Assembly (NCBI RefSeq): GCF_041154485.1
Contig: NZ_AP028669.1
Span: forward strand, 1,612,001-1,676,000
Direction: 5' to 3'
Length of the DNA: 64,000 nucleotides
Source: Variovorax sp. V93
GTDB lineage: Bacteria; Pseudomonadota; Gammaproteobacteria; Burkholderiales; Burkholderiaceae_C
In this document: one piece after another, positions 20,920 through 30,152 of the stretch
How the letters are laid out: each line of letters opens with the position of its first letter
Position numbering within the stretch: position 1 is the stretch's first letter
Made by a program: the position numbers and the translations under genes
The notes under the pieces: model-generated
What the model saw: the letters and a program-made list of their open reading frames with translations, nothing else
The model's database searches: none
What the model was told of the DNA's origin: nothing

Positions 20920-20929
20920 GACCCGCTGA

Positions 20930-21904
20930 TCAGTCCTCTCGCACCAGCCGGATGCCCACCAGCGTGTAGCGCGTGTCCGGCGCGTTCCAGTTGCGATAGG
21001 CCGCCCGGGCATAGAAGGCCCAGGTGTGCCAGGAGCCGCCGCGGCGTACCCGCACTCCGCCTTGGGCGGGGCCCTGCGGGTCGTCGAGTGGCGACTGCGC
21101 GTAGTATTTCTCGCCATGCCAGTCGGCTACCCATTCCCACGCATTACCGTGCATGTCGTAAAGGCCCCAGGCGTTCGGCGCAAAGCTGCCGACCGGCGCG
21201 GTGAACGCGTAGCCATCGTCGCCGTCCAGCGCCATCGGCTGCCAGCGCGGCCAGTACCGGGCGCTGTTCGCATCGAACACGTTGGCCGCGCCCAGCAGCG
21301 AATGCGGGTCGTCGCCCGAGCTGTAGCGGCTGCGCGTGCCGGCGCGGCAGGCGTATTCCCATTCGGCCTCGGTCGGCAGCCGGTAGCGGCGGCCCTCGGT
21401 CTTGCTCAGCCAGGCCGCCAGCGCCTGGGCGTCGTTCCAGGTCACGTTGACGACCGGATGGTCGTCGCCTTGCGCGAAGCCGGGGTTGCGCCAGGAGTAG
21501 CGCGGGTCGCGGCCCTCGAAGGCGTCGCCGCGCTTCGTGGTGGCCGGGTCGTAGTCGGCGCGCCAGCCGTAGCCGCCGGTTCCGTCGGCCACCGACTCGG
21601 GCACGTAGCCCGAGGCTTCGACGAAGCGCCGGAACTGGCCGACCGTCACCTCGTGCCGGCCCATCCAGAAGGAGTGGGTGATGCGCACCCGGTGAACCGG
21701 CCCCTCGTCGCCCAGCTGCGCGAATCGCTCTCTCGGCAGCTGCCCATAGGCGGCGGCCAGCGATTCGGGCGGTTCGTCGCTGCCCATCAGGAACTCGCCG
21801 GCCGGCAGCCTGACGAAAGCCATGCCGAGGCTGTTGCGTTCGACCTCGGCGGCTTGGGCACCGCCGAGGACCATGGCCAGGATCAGGAGGCAGCACTGCT
21901 TCAT
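20930..21904 (-). CDS. exported SUMF1/FGE-domain protein lacking the catalytic cysteines
   Basis: A 324-residue protein with a signal peptide (cleavage probably after GGAQA, about residue 18) and one formylglycine-generating-enzyme-like domain: MVRLPAGEF-type start (FVRLPAGEFLMGSDE), HRVRITHSFWMGRHEVTVGQF, RLPTEAEWEYACRAG and the C-terminal RRGGSWHTWAFYARAAYRNW. True FGEs carry an active-site Cys pair in this last region; here there is none, so sulfatase activation is unlikely. Other SUMF1-domain proteins bind carbohydrates or act in non-heme iron chemistry, so the function is open. It lies between the DGPF genes and the sigma factor on the opposite strand. Confidence 0.8.
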   Translation of the reverse strand: MKQCCLLILAMVLGGAQAAEVERNSLGMAFVRLPAGEFLMGSDEPPESLAAAYGQLPRERFAQLGDEGPVHRVRITHSFWMGRHEVTVGQFRRFVEASGYVPESVADGTGGYGWRADYDPATTKRGDAFEGRDPRYSWRNPGFAQGDDHPVVNVTWNDAQALAAWLSKTEGRRYRLPTEAEWEYACRAGTRSRYSSGDDPHSLLGAANVFDANSARYWPRWQPMALDGDDGYAFTAPVGSFAPNAWGLYDMHGNAWEWVADWHGEKYYAQSPLDDPQGPAQGGVRVRRGGSWHTWAFYARAAYRNWNAPDTRYTLVGIRLVRED

Positions 21905-21948
21905 GTGCGGATGCTATTGCACCCCCTGGACAATGAGGAAGCGCACGC

Positions 21949-23244
21949 ATGAGCAATGGCAGGAACCAGGAAGCGGTCAGCCGCACCATCGAGGCGGTAT
22001 GGCGCATCGAATCCGCCAGGATCATCGCCACCGTCGCGCGCATGGTGCGCGACGTGGGCCTCGCCGAGGAACTGGCGCAGGACGCGCTGGTGTCGGCCCT
22101 CGAGCAATGGCCCGAAAAAGGCGTGCCCGACAACCCCGCCGCCTGGCTCACCGCCGTGGCCAAGCGCCGCGCGCTCGACCGGCTGCGCCACCGGCAGCTG
22201 GCCGAGCACAAGGCGCCCGAGATCGGCCGCGAGCTCGACGCGCAGCACGAGATGGCCCAGGCCGACTTCGCCGAAGCCGTCGATGCGGCCATCGACGACG
22301 ACATCGGCGACGACCTGCTGCGGCTGGTGTTCACCGCCTGCCATCCCGTGCTTTCGACCGAGGCGCGCGTGGCGCTCACGCTGCGCCTGATGGGCGGCCT
22401 CGGCACCGACGAGATCGCCCGTGCCTTTCTCGTGCCCGAAGCCACCGTGGCGCAGCGCATCGTGCGCGCCAAGCGCACGCTGCTCGAAGCGCGCGTGCCC
22501 TTCGAGGTGCCGCGCCGGCATGAACTCGAAGCGCGGGTCGCCTCGGTGCTCGAGGTGCTCTACCTGATCTTCAACGAAGGCTACTCGGCCACGGCCGGCG
22601 ACGACTGGATGCGCCCTGCGCTGTGCGAGGAAGCCATGCGCCTGGGCCGCATCGTGGCCGAGCTGATGCCCGATGCCTCGGAAGTGCATGGCCTGGTGGC
22701 GCTGATGGAAATCCAGGCCTCGCGCACCGCCGCCCGCGTGGGCGCCTCGGGCGAGCCGGTGCTGCTGCTCGAGCAGAACCGCGCGCGCTGGGACCACATG
22801 CTGATCCGGCGCGGCCTGGCGGCACTGGCGCGTGCCGAGGCGCTCGGCGGCGCCTTCGGCCCGTATGCGCTGCAGGCGGCCATTGCCGCCTGCCATGGCC
22901 GCGCGCGCACGGCAGAAGACACCGACTGGCCGCGCATTGCTGCGTTGTACGACGCGCTGGCCGAGCTGTCGCCATCGCCCATCGTCGAATTGAACCGCGC
23001 GGTGGCGCTGTCGATGGCTTTCGGGCCGGCCGCGGGGCTCGAGGTGGTGGATGCGCTCGTGGGCGAGCCGGCGCTGCGGGCCTACCACCTGCTGCCGGCG
23101 GTGCGCGGCGACCTGTTGCTGAAGCTCGGGCGCCGCGACGAGGCGCAGAAGGAATTCGACCGCGCCGCCTCGCTCACGCGCAACACGCGCGAGCGGACCC
23201 TGCTGCTGGCGCGTGCGCGAGCCTGTGCGGCTGCGCAGGGCTGA
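21949..23244 (+). CDS. ECF42-type RNA polymerase sigma factor with C-terminal TPR-like extension
   Basis: A 431-residue sigma factor. Region 2 spans about residues 15-85 (IATVARMVRDVGLAEELAQD, PAAWLTAVAKRRALDRLR), region 4 about 125-185 (LTLRLMGGLGTDEIARAFLV, ATVAQRIVRAKRTL). The remaining 240 residues form the helical extension (DUF6596/TPR-like) that marks group ECF42, including VLEVLYLIFNEGY and SPSPIVELNRAVALSMAFGP. In this group the extension, not an anti-sigma factor, is known to control activity. The DGPF genes just upstream are the expected regulon and carry a matching promoter at 19954. The inducing signal is unknown. Confidence 0.88.
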   Translation: MSNGRNQEAVSRTIEAVWRIESARIIATVARMVRDVGLAEELAQDALVSALEQWPEKGVPDNPAAWLTAVAKRRALDRLRHRQLAEHKAPEIGRELDAQHEMAQADFAEAVDAAIDDDIGDDLLRLVFTACHPVLSTEARVALTLRLMGGLGTDEIARAFLVPEATVAQRIVRAKRTLLEARVPFEVPRRHELEARVASVLEVLYLIFNEGYSATAGDDWMRPALCEEAMRLGRIVAELMPDASEVHGLVALMEIQASRTAARVGASGEPVLLLEQNRARWDHMLIRRGLAALARAEALGGAFGPYALQAAIAACHGRARTAEDTDWPRIAALYDALAELSPSPIVELNRAVALSMAFGPAAGLEVVDALVGEPALRAYHLLPAVRGDLLLKLGRRDEAQKEFDRAASLTRNTRERTLLLARARACAAAQG

Positions 23245-23268
23245 GGTTCCTCAAGAGGCCGGCGGCCG

Positions 23269-24261
23269 CTACGCCTTCAACGCCGAGGCCGAAGGCGAAC
23301 CGGGCAATCCGAACTGGTGCCAGGCGCGCCGCAGCTGCGTGTCCGAGCCGAAGCCCGAGATTTCCGCCGCCCGCGTCACGCTCGCGCCCGAGGCCAGCGC
23401 AAGCTGCGCGGCCGCCAGCCGCAGCCGCCGCAGGTAGGCCAGCGGCGCCACGCCCGCATGCTCGACGAACAGCCGCGTCAGGTGCCGTGCCGAGGTGTGG
23501 GCCACTTCCGCCATCCGCGGCACGCTCCAGTCGGCCTGCGGCTGCTCGCTGACGGCGTCCTGCACGCGGTGCAGTGCGGCGTGCAGGTGGTTGCGGTAGG
23601 CCAGGAAGGGCGACAGCTCCGGATCGTGCGGACCGCGCCGCTGCGCCACCACCATCGCCTGTGCCACCTGGGCGGCCAGTGCTTCGCCGCACACGTCGGC
23701 GATGCGGTGCAGCACCAGGTCGATGCCGGTGGTGACGCCCGCGCTGCTGTACACCGGCGGATCGATCACGAACACGCGGTTGGCCACCACCTCGCAGCGC
23801 GGCTCCACCGCGCGCAGTTCGTCGAGGTGATGGTGGTGCGTGGTGGCGCGCCGGCCGGAGAGCGCACCGGCGTGCGCGGCCAGCAGCGCGCCGGCGCAGA
23901 CGGTGACCAGCTCGAGCCGGCCGGGTTCGAAGCGCTGGCCGCGCAGCCAGTGCAGCAGCTCCTGCGTTTCGGCGTTGTCGATCGGGATGGCGTCTCCGGG
24001 CAGCCCGACCAGCACGAGCCAGGCCGGGCCCGGCCATTGCGTCGGCAAGGGCGCGATGTTGGCGAGCGCAACGCCCACGGATCCGATCGAGGTGGGACGC
24101 GGGCCCGCGAATTCGATCTCGAAGCGCTCGGGCTGGCCGGCCGCGCGCAGCCGCTGGTTCGCGATGCGCAGCGCTTCGGCCGGGCCGGCCCAGTCGAGCA
24201 CCAGGCTGCCCGGCAGCAGCACGAACACTACGCGGATGGGCTGCGGCTGTTGGAGGTCCAT
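23269..24261 (-). CDS. GlxA-family AraC-type transcriptional regulator with DJ-1/PfpI domain
   Basis: A 330-residue regulator: a DJ-1/PfpI-like domain at about 8-190 (VVFVLLPGSLVLDWAGPAEAL, ELVTVCAGALLAAHAGAL) and two AraC helix-turn-helix units at about 230-325 (PRMAEVAHTSARHLTRLFVEH and AAEISGFGSDTQLRRAW). Start at ATG 24261, which lies inside the 3' end of the DJ-1 enzyme gene; the overlap is 34 bases. It is the last of three overlapping genes and probably controls them. Its ligand-binding domain shares a fold with the enzyme next to it, which suggests that sensor and enzyme recognise related compounds. Confidence 0.88.
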   Translation of the reverse strand: MDLQQPQPIRVVFVLLPGSLVLDWAGPAEALRIANQRLRAAGQPERFEIEFAGPRPTSIGSVGVALANIAPLPTQWPGPAWLVLVGLPGDAIPIDNAETQELLHWLRGQRFEPGRLELVTVCAGALLAAHAGALSGRRATTHHHHLDELRAVEPRCEVVANRVFVIDPPVYSSAGVTTGIDLVLHRIADVCGEALAAQVAQAMVVAQRRGPHDPELSPFLAYRNHLHAALHRVQDAVSEQPQADWSVPRMAEVAHTSARHLTRLFVEHAGVAPLAYLRRLRLAAAQLALASGASVTRAAEISGFGSDTQLRRAWHQFGLPGSPSASALKA

Positions 24262-24851
24262 GCGTAGTCCATCTGGCGCGCCGTGCGTTCGGCCAGCGTG
24301 CGGTCGGCCAGCCGTTCGACCAGGTAGAGGCTCATGTCGATGCCCGCGCTGATGCCCGCGGAACTGACGATGCGGCCGCTGTCGACCCAGCGCTCGTTTT
24401 CGCGCACGTCGAGCGAGGGGAACTGCTCGCGCAAGTCTGCAATGTCTTCCCAGTGCGTGGTGACGGCTTCGCGCGTGGCCACGCCGCTCTTGGCGAGCAG
24501 GAAGACGCCGGTACAGACCGAGGCGACGAGCTGCGCGCCGGCCGCGCAACCGGCGATCCAGCGCAGGGTGGCGGCGCTTGCCATGGGCGCATCGACCACG
24601 CCGCCGGGCACGATCAGCAGGTCGGCCTTCGGAGCCGCGTCCAGGTCGTGGTCGGCCAGCAGGCGCAGGCCGGCGCGTGCCTGCACGGGCTGGCTGGCGC
24701 TCGCCGCCACCGAAGCCACCTCGAAAGGCGCCGGCGTACCGGGATCCATGCGCTGGCTCACGCGGCTCGCGGTGGTGAACACCTCGAACGGCCCCGCGAA
24801 GTCGAGCGCCTCGACGCCGTCGTAGGCGAGGATCAGTACGCGAAGGCTCAT
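24228..24851 (-). CDS. DJ-1/PfpI family protein, isonitrile hydratase-like
   Basis: A 207-residue protein of the DJ-1 superfamily. D17 in ALDFAGPFEVF and the nucleophile-elbow C113 in SVCTGVFLLAKSG match the residues that matter in Pseudomonas isonitrile hydratase, which converts isonitriles to N-formamides. LLIVPGGVVDAP is the standard third strand region. The true substrate is not proven. Its ATG overlaps the isochorismatase-fold gene stop (ATGA) and its 3' end overlaps the GlxA-type regulator, giving a compact three-gene operon. Confidence 0.82.
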   Translation of the reverse strand: MSLRVLILAYDGVEALDFAGPFEVFTTASRVSQRMDPGTPAPFEVASVAASASQPVQARAGLRLLADHDLDAAPKADLLIVPGGVVDAPMASAATLRWIAGCAAGAQLVASVCTGVFLLAKSGVATREAVTTHWEDIADLREQFPSLDVRENERWVDSGRIVSSAGISAGIDMSLYLVERLADRTLAERTARQMDYAWTSNSRSPSA

Positions 24852-25432
24852 GCGGCCAGGCTTTCCGTGGCGTGGGCGTCGGCGCGCTCGAGCGCCTGCG
24901 CCACGCTGCAGACCGTGGCGAACCGGCCATCCAGCACAGCCGCCGTGCGCGCCTTGATATCGGCGGCGGCAAGCGGCCGGCCGTCGGGTTGCGGCATGTC
25001 GAAGGTCAGCGTGGCCTCGGTCACGTAGTCGACCTCCCAGCCCAGGTCCGAGGCGTGGCGCGCCGTGGTTTCGCAGCATTGCTCGGTGCGGATGCCGCTC
25101 ACGATCAGCCGGCCGATGCCCTGCTGCGTGAGCCAGATGTCGAGCCCGCTGTTGACCAGCGCGCTGTGGCGGTGCTTGGTGAAGGTGGCCGCCGCCTCAA
25201 ATGGCGCCAGGCCGTCGATCGGCCGCACGAAGCCCGACTCGACCGCGAAGGGATGGCTCGCGGCAGCGGGACCGTCGACGTGGAAGACGCGCACGATCGG
25301 AAGACCGGCGGCCAGGCAGCCCTCGATCAGCGCGTTCTGGGCAGCGAAATAGGGCTGCGCAACGCGCTCGGACCAGTACGCGCGCTGGCGAAACGATTCC
25401 TGCGCGTCGATCACAATCAGACAGGATTTCAT
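24848..25432 (-). CDS. isochorismatase-fold cysteine hydrolase
   Basis: A 194-residue cytoplasmic hydrolase. The catalytic triad of the family is visible: D9 in VIDAQESF, K86 in TFTKHRHSAL and C119 in SGIRTEQCCETTAR (followed by a second Cys). Family members are nicotinamidases, isochorismatases and other amidases, and the substrate here is unknown. It is the first gene of the operon with the DJ-1-like enzyme and GlxA-type regulator. An amidase next to an isonitrile hydratase-like enzyme would fit isonitrile to formamide to amine breakdown; this is inference. Confidence 0.85.
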   Translation of the reverse strand: MKSCLIVIDAQESFRQRAYWSERVAQPYFAAQNALIEGCLAAGLPIVRVFHVDGPAAASHPFAVESGFVRPIDGLAPFEAAATFTKHRHSALVNSGLDIWLTQQGIGRLIVSGIRTEQCCETTARHASDLGWEVDYVTEATLTFDMPQPDGRPLAAADIKARTAAVLDGRFATVCSVAQALERADAHATESLAA

Positions 25433-25535
25433 GGCGTTGGCTCGAAACGGCGAAGTGGATGATGCCGCCTATTCTTCTGCGCCGCCAGGGCACGGTCCGC
25501 GCCGAAGCGGACCAGAACCGATCAAATCAGGACAT

Positions 25536-26600
25536 CTAGACAAGCCCCGCGGCCTGCAGCTCTTTCTTGAGGTACGCGTAGAAAAGCGGCGCCGCCACCA
25601 GCCCCGCCGGGCCGAACACCGCCTCGGCCACGAACATCACCGCCAGCAGTTCCCACACCCGCATCTGGGTGCGGCTGCCGACCACCTTGGCGTTGATCAC
25701 GTATTCGGCCTTGTGGATGAGGATCAGGAACGCCAGGCAGGCCAGCGCCGTCACGGGCGACACCGACAGCGCCACCAGCGTGATCACCGAGTTGCAGACC
25801 AGGTTGCCGACGATGGGCACCAGGCCCGCCACGAAGGTCAGCGTGATCAGTGCCGGCGTGTAGGGCAGGTGAGGACCCCAGAGCGGCATCAGGAACAGCA
25901 GGAAGATGGCGGTCAGCAGCGTGTTGAAGGCGGCGATCCAGAACTGCGCGGCCACGATCTGGCCGAAGGCCTCGCCGAAGATGGCGATGCGCCGGTGCAG
26001 CTGCGCGGCGAGCGGCCGGCGCTGCAGCGGCGAGGGTGCGATGGCCGCCAGCCCGCCGACGATGAGCCCCACGTAGGCAAACAGCAGGCCGCCGAGCCAC
26101 GCCCGTCCGGCCAGCGCCAGCGATCCGGCCTGGGCACGCAGGTAGTTGGCGACCACGCGCTGCACCTCGGCCGCGCCTTCGGGCAGGTAGACCGCAATCT
26201 CGGGCGGGAGCTTGAGCCGCAGTTCGAGCACCGTGCGCGCCGTGTAGTCGAGCAGCTCGCGGTATTGGTCGGGCGCGTCGAGGATGTACTCGCGCGCCTG
26301 CGACAGGCCCAGCGAGATCAGCGCAATGGGCGCCAGCAGCACCAGCGTGACCGCCAGCACCCGGGCCAGCACGTCGGCACGCCCGGGCGGCAGCTTCAGC
26401 CGCGCCAGGCCGGCGCCGATCAGGCGCGCGAACCAGCGGGTGGCCAGGAAGCCGATGCACACGCACAGCAGGCCGGGCAGCAGGTGCTGCCACATCACCA
26501 GCAGCAGCGCGGCCGGCATCAGCAGGTAGCTGGCCAGCACCACGTTGCGCGAGGCGGCCTGGGGCTTGGTCTCGAAGGTGGCGAGGGAGGGTTTGGCCAT
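25536..26600 (-). CDS. AI-2E family transporter
   Basis: A 354-residue inner-membrane protein with about seven or eight transmembrane segments and a central soluble stretch (about 100-160), matching the AI-2E/PerM family (PF01594). The later NTLLTAIFLLFLMPLWG and LVPIVGNLVCNSVITLVAL segments fit the conserved core. Members have been linked to autoinducer-2 export, Na+/H+ exchange or general permease roles, so the substrate is open. It follows purM by 42 bases on the same strand and may share its transcript, an association often seen in betaproteobacteria. Confidence 0.85.
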   Translation of the reverse strand: MAKPSLATFETKPQAASRNVVLASYLLMPAALLLVMWQHLLPGLLCVCIGFLATRWFARLIGAGLARLKLPPGRADVLARVLAVTLVLLAPIALISLGLSQAREYILDAPDQYRELLDYTARTVLELRLKLPPEIAVYLPEGAAEVQRVVANYLRAQAGSLALAGRAWLGGLLFAYVGLIVGGLAAIAPSPLQRRPLAAQLHRRIAIFGEAFGQIVAAQFWIAAFNTLLTAIFLLFLMPLWGPHLPYTPALITLTFVAGLVPIVGNLVCNSVITLVALSVSPVTALACLAFLILIHKAEYVINAKVVGSRTQMRVWELLAVMFVAEAVFGPAGLVAAPLFYAYLKKELQAAGLV

Positions 26601-26642
26601 CAGGTTCCGGGTGCTGCGCTTGCGAGCCTGGCAGCGGGGAGA

Positions 26643-27683
26643 TCAGCCAACCACGACGGCGGCGCCCGCGCCGCGTTCGGCGATGGTGCCGATCTCGAAC
26701 ACCGATTCGCCGGCCGTGCGCAGCGTGGCGGCGCAGGCGGCGGCTTCGGCCGCGTCGATCACCACCACCATGCCGATGCCGTTGTTGAAGGTGCGGTTCA
26801 TCTCGATGTCGTCGATGCCGGCCACCTTCTGCAGCCAGGCGAAGAGTTCGGTCTGCGGCCAGCTGCCCTTCCTGAGGTGGGCGGCCGTGCCTTCGGGCAG
26901 CACGCGCGGGATGTTCTCGAGCAGGCCGCCGCCCGTGATGTGGGCCAGCGCCTTGATCGGATGCTTGGCCAGCGCCTCGAGCACCGGCTTCACATAGAGA
27001 TGGGTGGGTTCCATCACGGCTTCGCGGAACGGCTTGCCGTCGAGCGTGGCGGGCAGATCGGCCCCCGCGCGCTCGATCACCTTGCGCACCAGGCTGAAGC
27101 CGTTGGAATGCACGCCGGCCGAGGCCAGGCCCAGCACCACGTCGCCCGGCTTCACGTTCTGGCCCGTGAGGATCTTCGCCTTTTCGACCGCGCCAACCGC
27201 AAAGCCCGCCAGGTCGTACTCGCCGGCCGGGTACATGCCGGGCATTTCGGCGGTTTCGCCGCCGATCAGCGCGCAGCCGGAAATCTCGCAGCCGCGGGCG
27301 ATGCCGCCGATCACGGCCGCGGCCGTGTCCACGTCGAGCTTGCCGCAGGCGAAGTAGTCGAGAAAGAAGAGCGGCTCGGCGCCCTGCACCAGCACGTCGT
27401 TGACGCTCATGGCCACCAGGTCGATGCCGACCGTGTCGTGCATGTTCCATTCGAAGGCCAGCTTGAGCTTCGTGCCCACGCCGTCGGTGCCGCTCACCAG
27501 CACCGGCTCCTTGTAGCGCTTGGGCACCTCGAACAGCGCGCCGAAGCCGCCGATGCCGGCCAGCACGCCTTCGCGCAGTGTCTTCCTGGCGAGCGGCTTG
27601 ATGCGGTCGACCAGTGCGTCGCCGGCATCGATATCGACACCTGCATCCTTGTAGCTGAGCGGGGTGGGCGTGGGGGAAGTCAT
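26643..27683 (-). CDS. purM: phosphoribosylformylglycinamidine cyclo-ligase
   Basis: A 346-residue enzyme of purine synthesis that closes the imidazole ring of FGAM with ATP to form AIR. Seen: [21 protein letters not shown] at the start, the glycine-rich [36 protein letters not shown] and [19 protein letters not shown]. Length equals the E. coli enzyme (345). The ATG at 27683 is preferred; upstream in-frame starts run into the hda promoter region. It is divergent from hda across 104 bases. Confidence 0.97.
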   Translation of the reverse strand: MTSPTPTPLSYKDAGVDIDAGDALVDRIKPLARKTLREGVLAGIGGFGALFEVPKRYKEPVLVSGTDGVGTKLKLAFEWNMHDTVGIDLVAMSVNDVLVQGAEPLFFLDYFACGKLDVDTAAAVIGGIARGCEISGCALIGGETAEMPGMYPAGEYDLAGFAVGAVEKAKILTGQNVKPGDVVLGLASAGVHSNGFSLVRKVIERAGADLPATLDGKPFREAVMEPTHLYVKPVLEALAKHPIKALAHITGGGLLENIPRVLPEGTAAHLRKGSWPQTELFAWLQKVAGIDDIEMNRTFNNGIGMVVVIDAAEAAACAATLRTAGESVFEIGTIAERGAGAAVVVG

Positions 27684-27787
27684 GGTCGGACGGTGTCGAG
27701 AAGGGCGGGAAGGTGGAGGCGCCGGCGACCGAAGCGGCCGGGCCGATAGAATTCCCGTTGATTTTAAGGGCCCCAGCGGCCCCCTCC

Positions 27788-28489
27788 ATGAACCTTCCCG
27801 GGATGAAACAGCTCGCGCTCGATATCGGCATTGCGACGGGCCCCAGCTTCGACGCCTTTTTTGCCGGCCCCAACGAGGCGGCGCTGCGCCACCTGCAGGT
27901 GTGGGTGGGCGGCGCCGGCAGCCCTGCGCTGCACTCGCCGGTGCCAACCTATCTGTGGGGCGAAGGCGGCAGCGGCAAGACCCATCTGCTCGAATCGGTG
28001 CGTGTCGCACTGCGCGAGCAGGGCGCGAGCGTGGGCTGGCTGCATGCCGGCCTGCTCGAGCCGCCCGAATTCGACGAGCGCTGGGGTGCCGTGCTGCTCG
28101 ACGACGTGCACCTCTATACCGCCGTGCAGCAGCATGCGGCCTTCAACTGGTTCGTCAACGCGCAGACGCTGCAGCGCGGCGTGGTGGCCGCGGGCGCGCT
28201 GCCGCCGGCCGACCTGCCGCTGCGCGAGGACCTTCGCACCCGGCTGGGCTGGGGCCATGTGTTCCACCTGCAGGTGCTGAGCGAAAGCGAACGCCGCGCG
28301 GTGCTGCGCCAGGCCGCCGACACGCGCGGCGTCATGCTGTCGGACGAGGTGCTCGACTACATGCTGCACCGCTTCAGCCGCGACCTGGGCAGCCTGATGG
28401 AGCTGCTCACGCAGCTCGACGGCTATGCCCTGCAGACACAGCGCGCGATCACGATCCCGCTGATCCGATCCATGCTCGAAAACGAATAG
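27788..28489 (+). CDS. hda: DnaA regulatory inactivator Hda
   Basis: A 233-residue AAA+ protein that, bound to the beta clamp, stimulates ATP hydrolysis by DnaA and prevents re-initiation. It has the N-terminal clamp-binding motif MKQLALDI at 6-13, Walker A GEGGSGKT at 58-65 and a Walker B-like VLLDDVHLY. The start could be ATG 27788 or 27803; both keep the clamp motif, and the second places it at the very N-terminus. A TAGAAT box at 27747 is a possible -10. It is followed by pcnB 19 bases later. Confidence 0.93.
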   Translation: MNLPGMKQLALDIGIATGPSFDAFFAGPNEAALRHLQVWVGGAGSPALHSPVPTYLWGEGGSGKTHLLESVRVALREQGASVGWLHAGLLEPPEFDERWGAVLLDDVHLYTAVQQHAAFNWFVNAQTLQRGVVAAGALPPADLPLREDLRTRLGWGHVFHLQVLSESERRAVLRQAADTRGVMLSDEVLDYMLHRFSRDLGSLMELLTQLDGYALQTQRAITIPLIRSMLENE

Positions 28490-28508
28490 AGAAGAGCTTC
28501 AACCAACA

Positions 28509-30152
28509 ATGATCAAGAAATTCATCGACAAGCTGCTCGGCAAATCGGCCGGCGGCGCACAGGGCAAGAGCCGCTTCGGCAAGCGCCAGGAGGTGCCGGC
28601 AGAGGTTCACAAGATCGATCCAGCCCTGGTCGACGAACGTGCCAGGAACGTCGTCACCACGCTCCAGCAGGCCGGCTACGAGGCCTACGTGGTGGGCGGC
28701 GCGGTGCGCGACCTGCTGCTGGGGCTGCGTCCCAAGGACTTCGACGTGGCCACCAACGCCACGCCCGAGCAGGTCAAGTCGCTCTTCCGGCGCGCCTTCA
28801 TCATCGGGCGGCGCTTTCGCATCGTGCACGTGGTGTACGGCCGCGGCCGCGAGCACGAGGTGATCGAAGTCTCCACCTTCCGCGCCTACATGGACAACGC
28901 CGCTGCCGAGCAGGTGGCCGGCAACGAGCGCACCAGCAAGGGCGAGCTCGCGAGCATGAAGCATGCGGTGGATGCCAGCGGCCGCGTGCTGCGCGACAAC
29001 GTCTGGGGCCCGCAGGAGGAAGACGCCGCGCGCCGCGACTTCACCGTGAACGCCATGTACTACGACCCGGCCAACCAGGTCGTGGTCGACTACCACAACG
29101 GCATCCGCGACGCCCAGAAGCTCACGCTGCGCATGATCGGCGATCCGGCCACGCGCTACCGCGAAGACCCGGTACGCATCATCCGCGCGATCCGTTTCTC
29201 GGCCAAGCTCGCGGCGCTCGGCTTCAAGATGGAAGCCAAGACGGCCGCGCCGCTGGTCGAGTCGAGCAAGCTGCTGGCCGACGTGCCGCAGAGCCGCCTG
29301 TTCGACGAAATGCTCAAGCTGCTGCAGACCGGCCACGCCATTGCCACCGTCGAGCAGCTGCGCAAGCTGGGCCTCGCCAAGGGCATCTATCCGCTGCTCG
29401 ACGTGGTGGTGGAGCGGGCCGACCAGCCCTTCGTGAAGGCGGCGCTGCAGGACACCGACCGCCGCGTCGGCGAAGGCAAGCCCGTGGCGCCGAGCTTCCT
29501 TCTGGCCTGCGTGCTGTGGGCCGACGTGCGCGACGGCTGGGCGCAGCGTGTCGAGGGCCGGCATGGCCAGCGGCCGCAGCCGCCGTTCCCGGCGCTGCAG
29601 GATGCGATCGACGACGTGTTCAACGCCCGCATCGGCGACGTCTCGGGCCGCGGCAAGCTCGCTGCCGACATGCGCGAGATCTGGATGATGCAGCCGCGCT
29701 TCGACAAGCGCACCGGCTCCACCCCCTACAGCCTGGTGGACCAGGCGCGGTTCCGCGCCGCCTTCGACTTCATGCGGCTGCGCGCCGACGTGGGCGAGGT
29801 CAGCGAGGCCATTGCCGAGTGGTGGCAGGAGTTCAGCACCGCCGACGACATCCGCCAGCAAGACCTGCTGGAGCAGGTGCGCGACGAGCAGAAGACCCGC
29901 CAGCGCGTGCGAATGCGCGAGCCGGCGGCGCCCAAGCCCTCCCGCGGCGAACCGGCGGCGCGCCAGCGCCAGCCCGATGCCGACGCGCGGCAGGACGACG
30001 AGGCCGAGGAAGTCGAAGTCGAGGCCGGCGCCGTGCCGCCCGATGGCGAACCGGCTGCGCCGCGCAAGCGCCGCCGTCGCCGCAAGCCGCGCACCGGAGG
30101 TGGTGGTGGTGAAGGCGGCGGCGGGGGCGGCGGGAGCGCCGCAGCCGAATGA
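28509..30152 (+). CDS. pcnB: poly(A) polymerase I
   Basis: A 547-residue class II nucleotidyltransferase that adds 3' A tails to RNA and promotes decay. Seen: VVGGAVRDLLLG at 62-72 and the metal site DFDVATNA at 77-84, followed by RRDFTVNAMYYDP and the RNA-binding domain (RYREDPVRIIRAIRFSAKL). After about residue 440 the protein becomes disordered and basic, with KRRRRRK near the end and a final glycine run. Its last codons overlap the folK start (ATGA). The Gly/Arg tail may bind RNA. Confidence 0.94.
   Translation: MIKKFIDKLLGKSAGGAQGKSRFGKRQEVPAEVHKIDPALVDERARNVVTTLQQAGYEAYVVGGAVRDLLLGLRPKDFDVATNATPEQVKSLFRRAFIIGRRFRIVHVVYGRGREHEVIEVSTFRAYMDNAAAEQVAGNERTSKGELASMKHAVDASGRVLRDNVWGPQEEDAARRDFTVNAMYYDPANQVVVDYHNGIRDAQKLTLRMIGDPATRYREDPVRIIRAIRFSAKLAALGFKMEAKTAAPLVESSKLLADVPQSRLFDEMLKLLQTGHAIATVEQLRKLGLAKGIYPLLDVVVERADQPFVKAALQDTDRRVGEGKPVAPSFLLACVLWADVRDGWAQRVEGRHGQRPQPPFPALQDAIDDVFNARIGDVSGRGKLAADMREIWMMQPRFDKRTGSTPYSLVDQARFRAAFDFMRLRADVGEVSEAIAEWWQEFSTADDIRQQDLLEQVRDEQKTRQRVRMREPAAPKPSRGEPAARQRQPDADARQDDEAEEVEVEAGAVPPDGEPAAPRKRRRRRKPRTGGGGGEGGGGGGGSAAAE

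Noticed and set aside
25431..27749. 772-codon open frame on the plus strand opposite the AI-2E-type permease and purM
   Set aside because: His/Gln/Arg-rich nonsense composition with no family resemblance; both minus-strand genes are well supported.
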